Assembly: GCA_947629925.1 (NCBI GenBank)
Contig: CANRFO010000002.1
Location: 119,247 to 183,246, forward strand
Length of the DNA stretch: 64,000 nt
DNA from: an uncultured Ruminiclostridium sp.
GTDB lineage: Bacteria > Bacillota > Clostridia > Oscillospirales > Ruminococcaceae
Direction: 5' to 3'
Below the pieces are notes generated by a model. That model was not told where the DNA came from. It saw only the letters and a list, made by a program, of their open reading frames with translations, and searched no databases. The position numbers and the translations under genes are program-made. This document shows, piece by piece, positions 39,181-47,824 of the stretch (positions within the stretch are counted from its first letter, which is position 1; every line of letters starts with the position of its first letter).

Positions 39181-40626
39181 ATGAAACTTGACCAAAACAG
39201 AGCGCCTATCAAAGAGGCGCTGGAGGAACTGCAAAACAACAGGGTGGTACCCTTTGACGTACCCGGGCATAAGCGCGGAAAAGGCAATCCTGAGCTTACC
39301 GAGTTTCTTGGAAAGCGCTGTATGAGCCTTGACGTGAACTCAATGCGCCCGCTGGACAATCTCTGCCACCCCGTTTCTGTGATAAAGGAGGCGGAGGAGC
39401 TTGCCGCAGACGCATTCGGCGCAGGCTACGCCTTTTTTATGGTTGGAGGGACTACCTCTGCCGTGCAGGCTATGGTACTTTTTGCCGCAAAGCGCGGCGA
39501 AAAAATAATCCTCCCCCGCAACGTCCACAGAAGTGTTATAAACGCAATGGTATTGAGCGGCGCAGTTCCTGTTTATGTAAATCCCGCGGTTGATAAGCGC
39601 CTCGGCATTTCTCTCGGCATGAGCGTCAGCGACGTTGAAGCCGCCATAAGGGAAAACCCCGACGCAAAGGCTATCCTTGTGAACAATCCAACCTATTACG
39701 GCATTTGCAGCGACATAAAGAAAATAACCGACCTTGCTCATTCCCACAATATGCTTATGCTTGCGGACGAGGCTCACGGAACGCACTTTTATTTCGGCGA
39801 GGACCTGCCCTTGAGCGCAATGGCGGCGGGTGCGGATATGGCGGCGGTAAGTATGCACAAAAGCGGCGGCAGCCTTACCCAAAGCAGCTTTCTCCTTACA
39901 GGTCAGAACATAAATCCCGCAAGCGTCCGCCAGATAATCAACCTCACCCAGACCACCAGCGGCTCGTATCTTTTCATGTCCAGCCTTGACATAAGCCGCC
40001 AGAATCTTGCCGTAAAAGGAAAGGAGATCTTCCGCCGCGTCTGCTCCCTCGCCGAATATGCAAGGGAAGAGATAAACAGGATAGGGGATTACTACGCTTA
40101 TTCCCGTGAAATAATAAACGGCGACAGCATTTACGATTTTGACGCCACAAAGCTGTCCATAAACACCATAGACGTCGGCTTGGCGGGAATAGAGGTATAC
40201 GACATTCTTCGCGACGATTACGACATACAGATAGAGTTCGGCGATATGGGCAATATTTTGGCCTATATCAGCGTCGGTGACAGGGAACGCGACATCGAGC
40301 GCCTTGTGGGAGCGTTGTCCGAGATACGCCGCCGCTATAAAAAGGACAAAAGCGGTATGCTCATTTCCGAGTATATCAGCCCCGCAGTTGAAATGACCCC
40401 ACAGGAGGCTTTCTATGCGGAGAAAGAATCCGTTCCCCTTGAGGACAGCGAGGGCAGAATATGCAGCGAGTTCGTTATGTGCTATCCACCCGGTATACCC
40501 ATTCTTTCCCCCGGCGAAAGGATAACGAACGACATAATCCGCTATATAAAATACGCCAAGGAAAAGGGCTGCTTCCTGACAGGAGCCGAGGATATGAACA
40601 CCGACAGGCTCAACGTCACACGGTAA
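39181..40626 (+). CDS. speA: Orn/Lys/Arg decarboxylase (AAT-fold), probable biosynthetic arginine decarboxylase
   Basis: PFDVPGHKRGKG, GGTTSAVQAM, NPTYYGIC, ADEAHGTHFYF, SMHKSGGSLTQSSFLL (PLP Lys). Confidence 0.9.
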   Translation: MKLDQNRAPIKEALEELQNNRVVPFDVPGHKRGKGNPELTEFLGKRCMSLDVNSMRPLDNLCHPVSVIKEAEELAADAFGAGYAFFMVGGTTSAVQAMVLFAAKRGEKIILPRNVHRSVINAMVLSGAVPVYVNPAVDKRLGISLGMSVSDVEAAIRENPDAKAILVNNPTYYGICSDIKKITDLAHSHNMLMLADEAHGTHFYFGEDLPLSAMAAGADMAAVSMHKSGGSLTQSSFLLTGQNINPASVRQIINLTQTTSGSYLFMSSLDISRQNLAVKGKEIFRRVCSLAEYAREEINRIGDYYAYSREIINGDSIYDFDATKLSINTIDVGLAGIEVYDILRDDYDIQIEFGDMGNILAYISVGDRERDIERLVGALSEIRRRYKKDKSGMLISEYISPAVEMTPQEAFYAEKESVPLEDSEGRICSEFVMCYPPGIPILSPGERITNDIIRYIKYAKEKGCFLTGAEDMNTDRLNVTR

Positions 40627-40645
40627 AAAAGGAGATAATTTCAAA

Positions 40646-41506
40646 ATGGATCTATGGTTCAGCGAGTTTCACGCCAAAGGCGTAAAGCTCTCTATAAAGG
40701 TAACAAAACAGCTTTGCTCCGTGCAAAGCGATTTTCAGCAGATAGATGTGTTTGATTCCGAGGAATTCGGAAAATTTCTCACTCTTGACGGCTATATGAT
40801 GCTCACACAGCGTGACGAGTTTATTTATCACGAAATGATAACCCACGTTCCAATGGCTGTAAATCCCGACATAAAAAATGTCCTTGTTATAGGAGCAGGG
40901 GACGGGGGAGCAGTCCGCGAGCTTGCCCGCTATAAGACTATCGAAAAGATAGATTTAGTTGAAATAGACGAAAAGGTGGTGGAGGTCTGCAAGGAATATC
41001 TTCCCGATATTGCCTGCTGCTTCGATGACCCAAGACTTACCGTTTATTATCAGGACGGGCTTAAATTTGTCCGCAGGTGCGAAAATGAATACGACCTTAT
41101 AATCGTTGACAGCACTGACCCTTTCGGACCGGGAGAAGGACTGTTCACAAAGGAATTTTACGGCAACTGCTGTAAGGCTCTTACCAAAGACGGAATAATG
41201 GTGAACCAGTGCGAAAGTCCGTTCTATCAGGAGGACAGAGTCGCTATGCAGCGAGCTCACAAGCGCATTGTTGAGAGCTTTCCCATAAGCAAGGTATATC
41301 AGGCGCATATCCCCACCTACCCGTCTGGACACTGGCTTTTCGGCTTTGCAAGCAAGCACTTTCACCCCATAAAGGATTACGACGGCAAACGCTGGCAGGA
41401 GCTGGGCATTTCCACCCGCTACTACAATCCTCAACTTCATATCGGCGCATTTGCCCTGCCCAATTACGTTCAGGAACTGCTTGAAAACGTGGAGGGGATA
41501 GTGTGA
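40646..41506 (+). CDS. speE: Polyamine aminopropyltransferase (spermidine synthase)
   Basis: LDGYMMLTQRDEFIYHEMITHVPM, VLVIGAGDGGAVRE, DSTDPFGPGEGLFTKEFY. Confidence 0.96.
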   Translation: MDLWFSEFHAKGVKLSIKVTKQLCSVQSDFQQIDVFDSEEFGKFLTLDGYMMLTQRDEFIYHEMITHVPMAVNPDIKNVLVIGAGDGGAVRELARYKTIEKIDLVEIDEKVVEVCKEYLPDIACCFDDPRLTVYYQDGLKFVRRCENEYDLIIVDSTDPFGPGEGLFTKEFYGNCCKALTKDGIMVNQCESPFYQEDRVAMQRAHKRIVESFPISKVYQAHIPTYPSGHWLFGFASKHFHPIKDYDGKRWQELGISTRYYNPQLHIGAFALPNYVQELLENVEGIV

Positions 41507-42357
41507 TGAAAGAAAAAAACATAGAGACCTTTATCGCCTGCGACAGCGATTACGAAACGGCAAAAGCCGTGATATTCGGCGCTCCCTTTGACGGCACCAC
41601 CAGCTACCGTCCGGGCACCCGCTTCGGCAGCAAAGCGATAAGAAGCGAAAGTTACGGAATAGAAACGTACAGCCCCTATCAGGACAAGGACCTTGAGGAC
41701 ATCGCCGTTTTTGACGGCGGCGAGCTTGATTTTCCTTTTGGCAACACTCAGCGCGTCCTGCAAATGATAGAGGAATACACGGCTGATATCCTGAATGACA
41801 ACAAGCTCCCTGTTATGATCGGCGGGGAACACCTTGTGACTTTGGGAGCGGTAAGAGCCGCTGCGAAGAAATACCCCGACCTGCATATAATTCATTTTGA
41901 CGCACACGCCGACCTGCGCCAGGAATATCTGGGCGAGGAGCTGTCCCATGCCTGCGTTCTGCGCCGCTGCTATGACATTTTAGGCGACGGCAGGATATTT
42001 CAGTTCGGTATCCGAAGCGGCGACCGTGAGGAATTTCGCTTTGCCGCAAATCACACATATATGAATAAATTCGACCTTGATACCCTTGACGAAATATGTG
42101 ATAAATTAAAAGACAAGCCCGTATATTTTACCATAGACCTTGACGTGCTGGATTCCTCCGTTTTCCCCGGAACAGGAACTCCCGAAGCGGGAGGGATATG
42201 TTTCAGCGAGCTTATACGGGGCATAATCAAGGTGGGAAAAACAAACGTAGTGGCGGCGGATATAAACGAGCTTTCTCCGCCCTACGACCCGTCAGGCGTC
42301 AGCACTGCCGCCGCCTGTAAGACCCTGCGTGAGCTTTTGCTTGCAGTTGTCCGCTGA
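41503..42357 (+). CDS. speB: Agmatinase (ureohydrolase)
   Basis: GGEHLVTLGAV, IHFDAHADLR, SIDLDVLD-like TIDLDVLDSSVFPGTGTPEAGG; 4-bp overlap with speE. Confidence 0.94.
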   Translation: MMKEKNIETFIACDSDYETAKAVIFGAPFDGTTSYRPGTRFGSKAIRSESYGIETYSPYQDKDLEDIAVFDGGELDFPFGNTQRVLQMIEEYTADILNDNKLPVMIGGEHLVTLGAVRAAAKKYPDLHIIHFDAHADLRQEYLGEELSHACVLRRCYDILGDGRIFQFGIRSGDREEFRFAANHTYMNKFDLDTLDEICDKLKDKPVYFTIDLDVLDSSVFPGTGTPEAGGICFSELIRGIIKVGKTNVVAADINELSPPYDPSGVSTAAACKTLRELLLAVVR

Positions 42358-42372
42358 CCGAAAGGAGCATAA

Positions 42373-43023
42373 ATGAACCGTTTACTTGACAGACTTTCCT
42401 ACAAATTCCGCCGTATCTGCATACCGAACCTTATGCTTTATCTTGTCATAGCGATGGCGGGAGTGTATATAGTTGAGCTTTTTGTCCCGAACGTATCCCT
42501 TATCAGCTATATGATATTTGACCGTGAGCTGATTTTTGCTGGACAGTGGTGGCGTGTGATAACGTGGATACTTATCCCACCGTCAAGCAGTATAATATTC
42601 ATAATCTTCAGCTTGTATTTTTACTATCTCATCGGTCTGGGACTTGAGCATAGCTGGGGCAGTTTCAAGTTCAACCTCTACTATCTTGTTGGAATAATTG
42701 CCACCATAATCGGAGGCTTTATAACAGGCACTACGGACAACACATTTCTGAACTACTCTCTCTTTTTTGCCTTTGCGATTTTGTATCCCGATTTTCAGGT
42801 CATGCTTTTCTTCATTATCCCCATAAAGATAAAATGGCTTGCTTTGGTTGACCTGCTGTTCTTTATCATTTCGCTCATATTCTCCCCTATGTATATAAGG
42901 GTTGCGATAATCGCCTCAATGCTTAACTTTATCCTGTTTTTCTATGAGGATTTCGGCAAGTTTATCAAAAACCAGGTTTACTATTTCAAGCATCGCAATA
43001 AGTATAAGAATAATAAATACTGA
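42373..43023 (+). CDS. Rhomboid-like multi-TM membrane protein
   Basis: About 6 TM segments; GQWWRVITWILIPPSSS; LGLEHSWGSFKFNLYYLVG. Confidence 0.65.
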   Translation: MNRLLDRLSYKFRRICIPNLMLYLVIAMAGVYIVELFVPNVSLISYMIFDRELIFAGQWWRVITWILIPPSSSIIFIIFSLYFYYLIGLGLEHSWGSFKFNLYYLVGIIATIIGGFITGTTDNTFLNYSLFFAFAILYPDFQVMLFFIIPIKIKWLALVDLLFFIISLIFSPMYIRVAIIASMLNFILFFYEDFGKFIKNQVYYFKHRNKYKNNKY

Positions 43024-43052
43024 TAAATTATAATATTTACAGGAGGATAAGT

Positions 43053-43544
43053 ATGAATGAAGAAATCAAAATTGAGATTCATAACACCGATTCAGGTATT
43101 ACCGCTCTTACGGTTATAATATTTGTTTTGACGCTTTTTTTCTCAGCATTTACAATAACATACTTCTCTCCTGTATTGTTATTGATTACGCTGCTGCTCT
43201 GCGGGCTGTTTATAGCTTTCATATATTTATTTGATTATCGACCTATGGTAATTTGGTCTGATGGAAATTATTTATATTGGAAACGTGTTTGCAGATTACA
43301 TAGTTTAAAGCTCAGCAATATTACAGATATTTGCTGTAAACCTTATTCTGTACACTATCGCGGTGCAACACAGCAGTGTATCCGTTTGACGCTATGCACA
43401 AAGATAGACATGGATAGTGAGATCGAGTTTAATGACAGTGTAGATACCGATAAACTTCTCGACGAAAAACTCAACGGTATAAATGCAGATGTTCCGCTTA
43501 TTCAGCTTTATGATTATCTGAGATCAAATTGCTGCTTAAATTGA
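43053..43544 (+). CDS. Small membrane protein with PH-like soluble domain
   Basis: Two TM segments followed by VIWSDGNYLYWKRVCRLHSLKLSNITDI beta-rich domain. Confidence 0.55.
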   Translation: MNEEIKIEIHNTDSGITALTVIIFVLTLFFSAFTITYFSPVLLLITLLLCGLFIAFIYLFDYRPMVIWSDGNYLYWKRVCRLHSLKLSNITDICCKPYSVHYRGATQQCIRLTLCTKIDMDSEIEFNDSVDTDKLLDEKLNGINADVPLIQLYDYLRSNCCLN

Positions 43545-43579
43545 AATTTTGATTTATAAAACGAAAGGAAAAACAAAAA

Positions 43580-44788
43580 ATGGGAAAATGTCTTATAATC
43601 GGCTGCGGCGGCGTAGCGGGCGTAGCTATCCACAAATGCTGTCAGAACGACGAAGTGTTTGAGGGAATAATGATAGCCAGCCGCACCAAATCAAAATGCG
43701 ACAAAATAAAGGCTGAAATAGAGGCGGCGGGCAAAAGCAAAACTGTTATCGAAACCGCTCAGGTGAACGCCGACAACGTGGACGAGCTTATAGCGCTGAT
43801 AAACAGCTACAAGCCCGACGTTGTGCTGAACCTCGCCCTGCCTTATCAGGACCTTACCATAATGGATGCCTGCCTTGCCACAAAAACAAATTATGTTGAC
43901 ACCGCAAACTATGAGCCGCCCGATACCGCAAAATTCGAGTACAAATGGCAATGGGCTTACCGTGAAAAATTCAAAGAGGCAGGTATAACCGCCCTTTTGG
44001 GCAGCGGCTTTGACCCCGGCGTTACGGGAGTATTCTGCGCCTATGCTATGAAACACTACTTTGACGAGATAAACTATATCGATATTCTCGACTGCAACGG
44101 CGGCGACCACGGCTATCCCTTTGCCACCAACTTCAACCCCGAAATAAATATCCGTGAAGTAAGCGCAAACGGCAGCTACTGGGAAAACGGCGGCTGGGTA
44201 GAGACCAAGCCTATGGAGATAAAGCGTGTTTACAACTTTGAGGGCGTTGGCGAAAAGGACATGTACCTGCTCCACCATGAGGAGCTTGAGAGCCTTGCCC
44301 TGAACATCAAGGGAATAAAGCGCATACGTTTCTTCATGACCTTCGGACAAAGCTATTTAACTCACCTGAAATGCCTTGAAAACGTGGGAATGACTTCGAT
44401 AGAACCCATAGAATTTGAGGGTAAACAGATAGTGCCTCTGCAATTTTTGAAAGCCGTTCTCCCCGACCCCGCCTCTCTCGGTCCCCGCACCAAGGGCAAA
44501 ACCAACATCGGCTGCATAATGCAGGGCAAAAAGGACGGCAAGGACGTAAAATATTACGTCTACAACATCTGTGACCATCAGGAATGTTACAAAGAGGTAG
44601 GAAGTCAGGCTGTAAGCTATACCACTGGCGTTCCCGCCATGATAGGCGCAATGCTGCTGATGAATAAAACATGGAGCGGTGCAGGCGTATTCAACATTGA
44701 GGAATTTGACCCCGACCCGTTTATGGACGCGCTGAACAAGTGGGGGCTCCCTTGGAAAGAAACCTTTGACCCCACGCTGGTAGACTGA
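43580..44788 (+). CDS. Saccharopine dehydrogenase family, carboxynorspermidine/carboxyspermidine synthase
   Basis: CLIIGCGGVAGVAIHKC Rossmann motif; GSGFDPGVTGVFCAYAMKHYFDEI; adjacent to nspC. Confidence 0.9.
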   Translation: MGKCLIIGCGGVAGVAIHKCCQNDEVFEGIMIASRTKSKCDKIKAEIEAAGKSKTVIETAQVNADNVDELIALINSYKPDVVLNLALPYQDLTIMDACLATKTNYVDTANYEPPDTAKFEYKWQWAYREKFKEAGITALLGSGFDPGVTGVFCAYAMKHYFDEINYIDILDCNGGDHGYPFATNFNPEINIREVSANGSYWENGGWVETKPMEIKRVYNFEGVGEKDMYLLHHEELESLALNIKGIKRIRFFMTFGQSYLTHLKCLENVGMTSIEPIEFEGKQIVPLQFLKAVLPDPASLGPRTKGKTNIGCIMQGKKDGKDVKYYVYNICDHQECYKEVGSQAVSYTTGVPAMIGAMLLMNKTWSGAGVFNIEEFDPDPFMDALNKWGLPWKETFDPTLVD

Positions 44789-44792
44789 TTTT

Positions 44793-45929
44793 ATGAACGA
44801 TTTTGAACATCTTATGAGCCTAAATACCCCCGCCTATATAATTGACGGGGAACAGCTCAGAAAAAATCTTGAACTTCTTCATCAGGTGGAAACCGCCAGC
44901 GGCGCACACATTCTCCTTGCGCAAAAATGCTACTCCGTCTATCAGACCTATCCGCTGATAGGGAAGTACATCAGCGGCTGCACTGCCAGCGGACTTTACG
45001 AGGCGCGTCTGGGTCACGAGGAAATGGGAAAGGAAAATCACATCTTTTCCCCCGCCTATACTGATGACGAGTTTGACGAGATACTTGACATCTGCGACCA
45101 CATCAGCTTCAACAGCGTTTCCCAGTGGGAAAAATTCAGGCAGAGTGTCCAAAGCTCCCCCAAAAAGCCCAGCTGCGGTATAAGGGTAAACCCCGAACAC
45201 TCCACCCAGTCCCACGGAATATACGACCCCTGCGCTCCTTTTTCAAGGCTCGGAGCCACCCGCAGCAGCTTTAAAAACGGATTTCCCGACGGCATAGAGG
45301 GACTTCATTTTCACACTCTTTGCGAGCAGAACGCTGACGCTTTGGCTGAAACGGCGAAAGCCTTTGAGGAAAAATTCGCCGATTTTCTTCCCAAAATAAA
45401 ATGGCTGAATATGGGTGGCGGACATCACATAACCCGTTCTGATTACGATATAGACCTGCTTGTAAAAACCGTAAAGCACTTCACCGAAACCTACGGCGTG
45501 ACCGTTTACCTTGAGCCCGGCGAAGCGATAGCGCTTAACGCAGGCCGGCTTGCGGCGACCGTTCTTGACACCGTACACAACGGTATGGATATTGCTATAC
45601 TTGACGCCTCCGCCGCCTGTCATATGCCCGATGTGCTGGAAATGCCCTACCGACCCAATATCGTAAACGCAGGCGAACCAAACGAAAAGCCCTATACTTA
45701 CCGCCTTGGCGGGAACACCTGCCTTGCGGGGGATATTATCGGGGATTACAGCTTTGACCGCCCGCTGAAAGCAGGCGACCGCCTTTTCTTTGAGGATATG
45801 GCAATCTACTCCATGGTAAAAAACAACACCTTCAACGGAATGGCTCTTCCATGGATATACTTTTATTCCGACGGAAAACTGAAGCTTTTAAAAAGCTTCG
45901 GATACGAAGATTTTAAAGGAAGGCTTTAA
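44793..45929 (+). CDS. nspC: Carboxynorspermidine/carboxyspermidine decarboxylase
   Basis: LLAQKCYS (PLP Lys), INPEHS-like GIRVNPEHSTQSHGIYDPCAPFSRLG, GLHFHTLCEQ, NMGGGHHITR, LEPGEA. Confidence 0.94.
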   Translation: MNDFEHLMSLNTPAYIIDGEQLRKNLELLHQVETASGAHILLAQKCYSVYQTYPLIGKYISGCTASGLYEARLGHEEMGKENHIFSPAYTDDEFDEILDICDHISFNSVSQWEKFRQSVQSSPKKPSCGIRVNPEHSTQSHGIYDPCAPFSRLGATRSSFKNGFPDGIEGLHFHTLCEQNADALAETAKAFEEKFADFLPKIKWLNMGGGHHITRSDYDIDLLVKTVKHFTETYGVTVYLEPGEAIALNAGRLAATVLDTVHNGMDIAILDASAACHMPDVLEMPYRPNIVNAGEPNEKPYTYRLGGNTCLAGDIIGDYSFDRPLKAGDRLFFEDMAIYSMVKNNTFNGMALPWIYFYSDGKLKLLKSFGYEDFKGRL

Positions 45930-45964
45930 AAAAGCCCGAAGGAAAAAATTCCTTCGGGCTTTTT
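45930..45964 (+). terminator. Terminator of polyamine operon
   Basis: AAAAGCCCGAAGG-aaaaaatt-CCTTCGGGCTTTTT. Confidence 0.9.
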
Positions 45965-45979
45965 GCAGGACTACTATTA

Positions 45980-46672
45980 TTAACTTTTTATCTCAAAAGA
46001 CGTTATCTTTTCAAAGGTTCCGTTTGTGATACCGTCGGTGACTGTTCCGATCTCAGAATATTGAAGCATAAATTCCTCGGCGGTCACAGTAATGCTGACG
46101 CTGTCCTTTTCTTCCAGCTCGTCAGCTATCTGCTGATAATACTCGCTGTCAGTTCCGAAAGTAAAGTATATATTCTCATTTGTATATTTTTCATCAGGAG
46201 TTGACCACGGCTCATAATAAGGCGTAAGGCTTGGCAGAGACCTGCGGCTTTCTTCGTCAAGCTCAAAACTAATCGTATACATTTCTCGCTCTTTGTCAAG
46301 ATAAGAAGCTGTGCCGTTTAAAGTGATACCGCCTTTAAGATGAACTTCCTGTAAATATACATAAGAAGGATTTTCGTACATATCTGTGCCGTATCGTGAC
46401 ACCGCCTTTGTAACGGTAAATCCGTTCCAGTTGGAATTTTCCTTCAGCTGCTTCCAGCTTCCCGAACCTGTTTTCCTGTCGTCCTTCGGTGTTCCGTAAG
46501 GAACGGCGAAGCAGAGATCAAGAGCGTAATCCTTGTCGTTGTTTTCTGTTACATCGTCCATTAAAGCTGCGTTGCCGTCAAGCATTTCAAAAGGCGCCTT
46601 TTCCGCCTCGGAACAAGCGGAAAATGAGAGCGCTGCAGCGCAGGATATAATAATTGCGATAATCTTTTTCAT
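45980..46672 (-). CDS. Hypothetical lipoprotein
   Basis: Signal peptide MKKIIAIIISCAAALSFSACSEAEK lipobox; start reset to 46672. Confidence 0.7.
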   Translation of the reverse strand: MKKIIAIIISCAAALSFSACSEAEKAPFEMLDGNAALMDDVTENNDKDYALDLCFAVPYGTPKDDRKTGSGSWKQLKENSNWNGFTVTKAVSRYGTDMYENPSYVYLQEVHLKGGITLNGTASYLDKEREMYTISFELDEESRRSLPSLTPYYEPWSTPDEKYTNENIYFTFGTDSEYYQQIADELEEKDSVSITVTAEEFMLQYSEIGTVTDGITNGTFEKITSFEIKS

Positions 46673-46709
46673 AAATTTTTCCTCCTTTTTCATTATTTTA
46701 GCACATTTT

Positions 46710-46740
46710 ATTCTAAAAGTCAATAGAATATTTTATTCTA
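46710..46740. promoter_or_regulatory. Candidate operator, three alternating ATTCTA/TAGAAT half-sites
   Basis: ATTCTA(46710)-N8-TAGAAT(46724)-N5-ATTCTA(46735) between divergent lipoprotein and XRE genes. Confidence 0.4.
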
Positions 46741-46779
46741 ACATAAAATAATATCATAACACTAAAGGGGTATTGTTTT

Positions 46780-46992
46780 ATGTACAGAAGAATACGCGAT
46801 ATGCGGGAAGACAGAGACCTTAATCAGACGCAGCTCGCCCAGGTGCTTCATTGTAGTCAGCGAACATACAGCTACTACGAGTCGGGCGGGCATGACATAC
46901 CGACAGGAATATTGATACGCCTTGCGGATTTTTACGGCGTATCGGTGGATTATCTTTTGGAACGCACAGATAAAAAAGAGATCAATAAATGA
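46780..46992 (+). CDS. XRE-family HTH regulator (short)
   Basis: IRDMREDRDLNQTQLAQVLHCSQRTYSYYESGGHDIPTGILIRLADFYGVSVDYLL. Confidence 0.9.
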   Translation: MYRRIRDMREDRDLNQTQLAQVLHCSQRTYSYYESGGHDIPTGILIRLADFYGVSVDYLLERTDKKEINK

Positions 46993-47025
46993 CTTTGTTC
47001 ATAAGAACCAAGTCATTTTTATTTT
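46989..47025 (+). terminator. Terminator overlapping stop of XRE gene
   Basis: ATGACTTtGTTC-ataa-GAACcAAGTCATTTTTATTTT. Confidence 0.75.
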
Positions 47026-47055
47026 AAAATTTGTAAATAAATTTATATAAAACAC

Positions 47056-47084
47056 TTGACAAATTATTAAAACGTTGCTATAAT
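47056..47084 (+). promoter_or_regulatory. Perfect consensus sigma-A promoter
   Basis: TTGACA-N17-TATAAT upstream of RHH-clpB. Confidence 0.85.
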
Positions 47085-47118
47085 TATTACAGAAATTCAA
47101 AAGAACAGGAGCAGGAAT

Positions 47119-47784
47119 ATGAGCAAAAGCGTATACAGTCTTGTCCTCACCGATCAGGTGGTGGACGCGATAGACTCCCTCGCCTACACAATGGGCGTCA
47201 GCCGCTCCGCCCTTATCGACCGTATCTTAGCGGGACACGTCAGCTACACCACCCCCGAAATGCGCATAAACAGCATATTCGACAGCGTCAGCCGACTTAT
47301 GGGACAGCGGGGCGGATTTATCGTGCAGAATATGCAGGCGGGGGATCAGATGATGTCAATCCGCTCTTCTCTGAAATACAAATACAAGCCCACCGTCCGT
47401 TACAGCTTACAGCTTTTCCGTGACGGGGAAAAGACTGAGGGGGAGCTGAAGGTCAGCTTCCGCACTCAGTCCGCCGAGCTTAAAGCTCTGATGGAGGATT
47501 TTCTCAGGATATGGGCGGCGCTGGAAAACAAATATATTGCTGAAAAGCTCCCCGCCGACATTCATTACGTCATTGAGGACGGAAGATTTACCCGCTCCTT
47601 TACCCTTCCCGAAAGCTACAAAAGCAAGACTGACGAAGAAACAGCCGCCGCCATAACCTCATACATCCATATGTTTGACGATGTGCTGAAAGTATACTTT
47701 GCAAATCTTGACGGCGGGAACGCTGCGGGAGCGGTAGTCGAACGTTACGGCGAATATCTGAAAAAAGGAATACCCATATTATAG
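47119..47784 (+). CDS. Ribbon-helix-helix N-terminal protein with ~170-aa uncharacterised C-terminal domain
   Basis: YSLVLTDQVVDAIDSLAYTMGVSRSALIDRIL resembles RHH/CopG fold. Confidence 0.65.
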   Translation: MSKSVYSLVLTDQVVDAIDSLAYTMGVSRSALIDRILAGHVSYTTPEMRINSIFDSVSRLMGQRGGFIVQNMQAGDQMMSIRSSLKYKYKPTVRYSLQLFRDGEKTEGELKVSFRTQSAELKALMEDFLRIWAALENKYIAEKLPADIHYVIEDGRFTRSFTLPESYKSKTDEETAAAITSYIHMFDDVLKVYFANLDGGNAAGAVVERYGEYLKKGIPIL

Positions 47785-47824
47785 AGAGATTTCCTAACAA
47801 CAAACGCAGGAAAGGAGAACACCT

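Noticed and set aside
39340-40644. 434-aa minus-strand ORF opposite speA
   Set aside because: Antisense shadow of a clearly conserved decarboxylase; low-complexity Cys/Tyr/Val-rich translation with no recognisable domain.
47020-47118. CIRCE or CtsR operator upstream of the RHH-clpB unit
   Set aside because: No TTAGCACTC-N9-GAGTGCTAA and no clear GGTCAAANANNGTCAAA-type direct repeat by eye.
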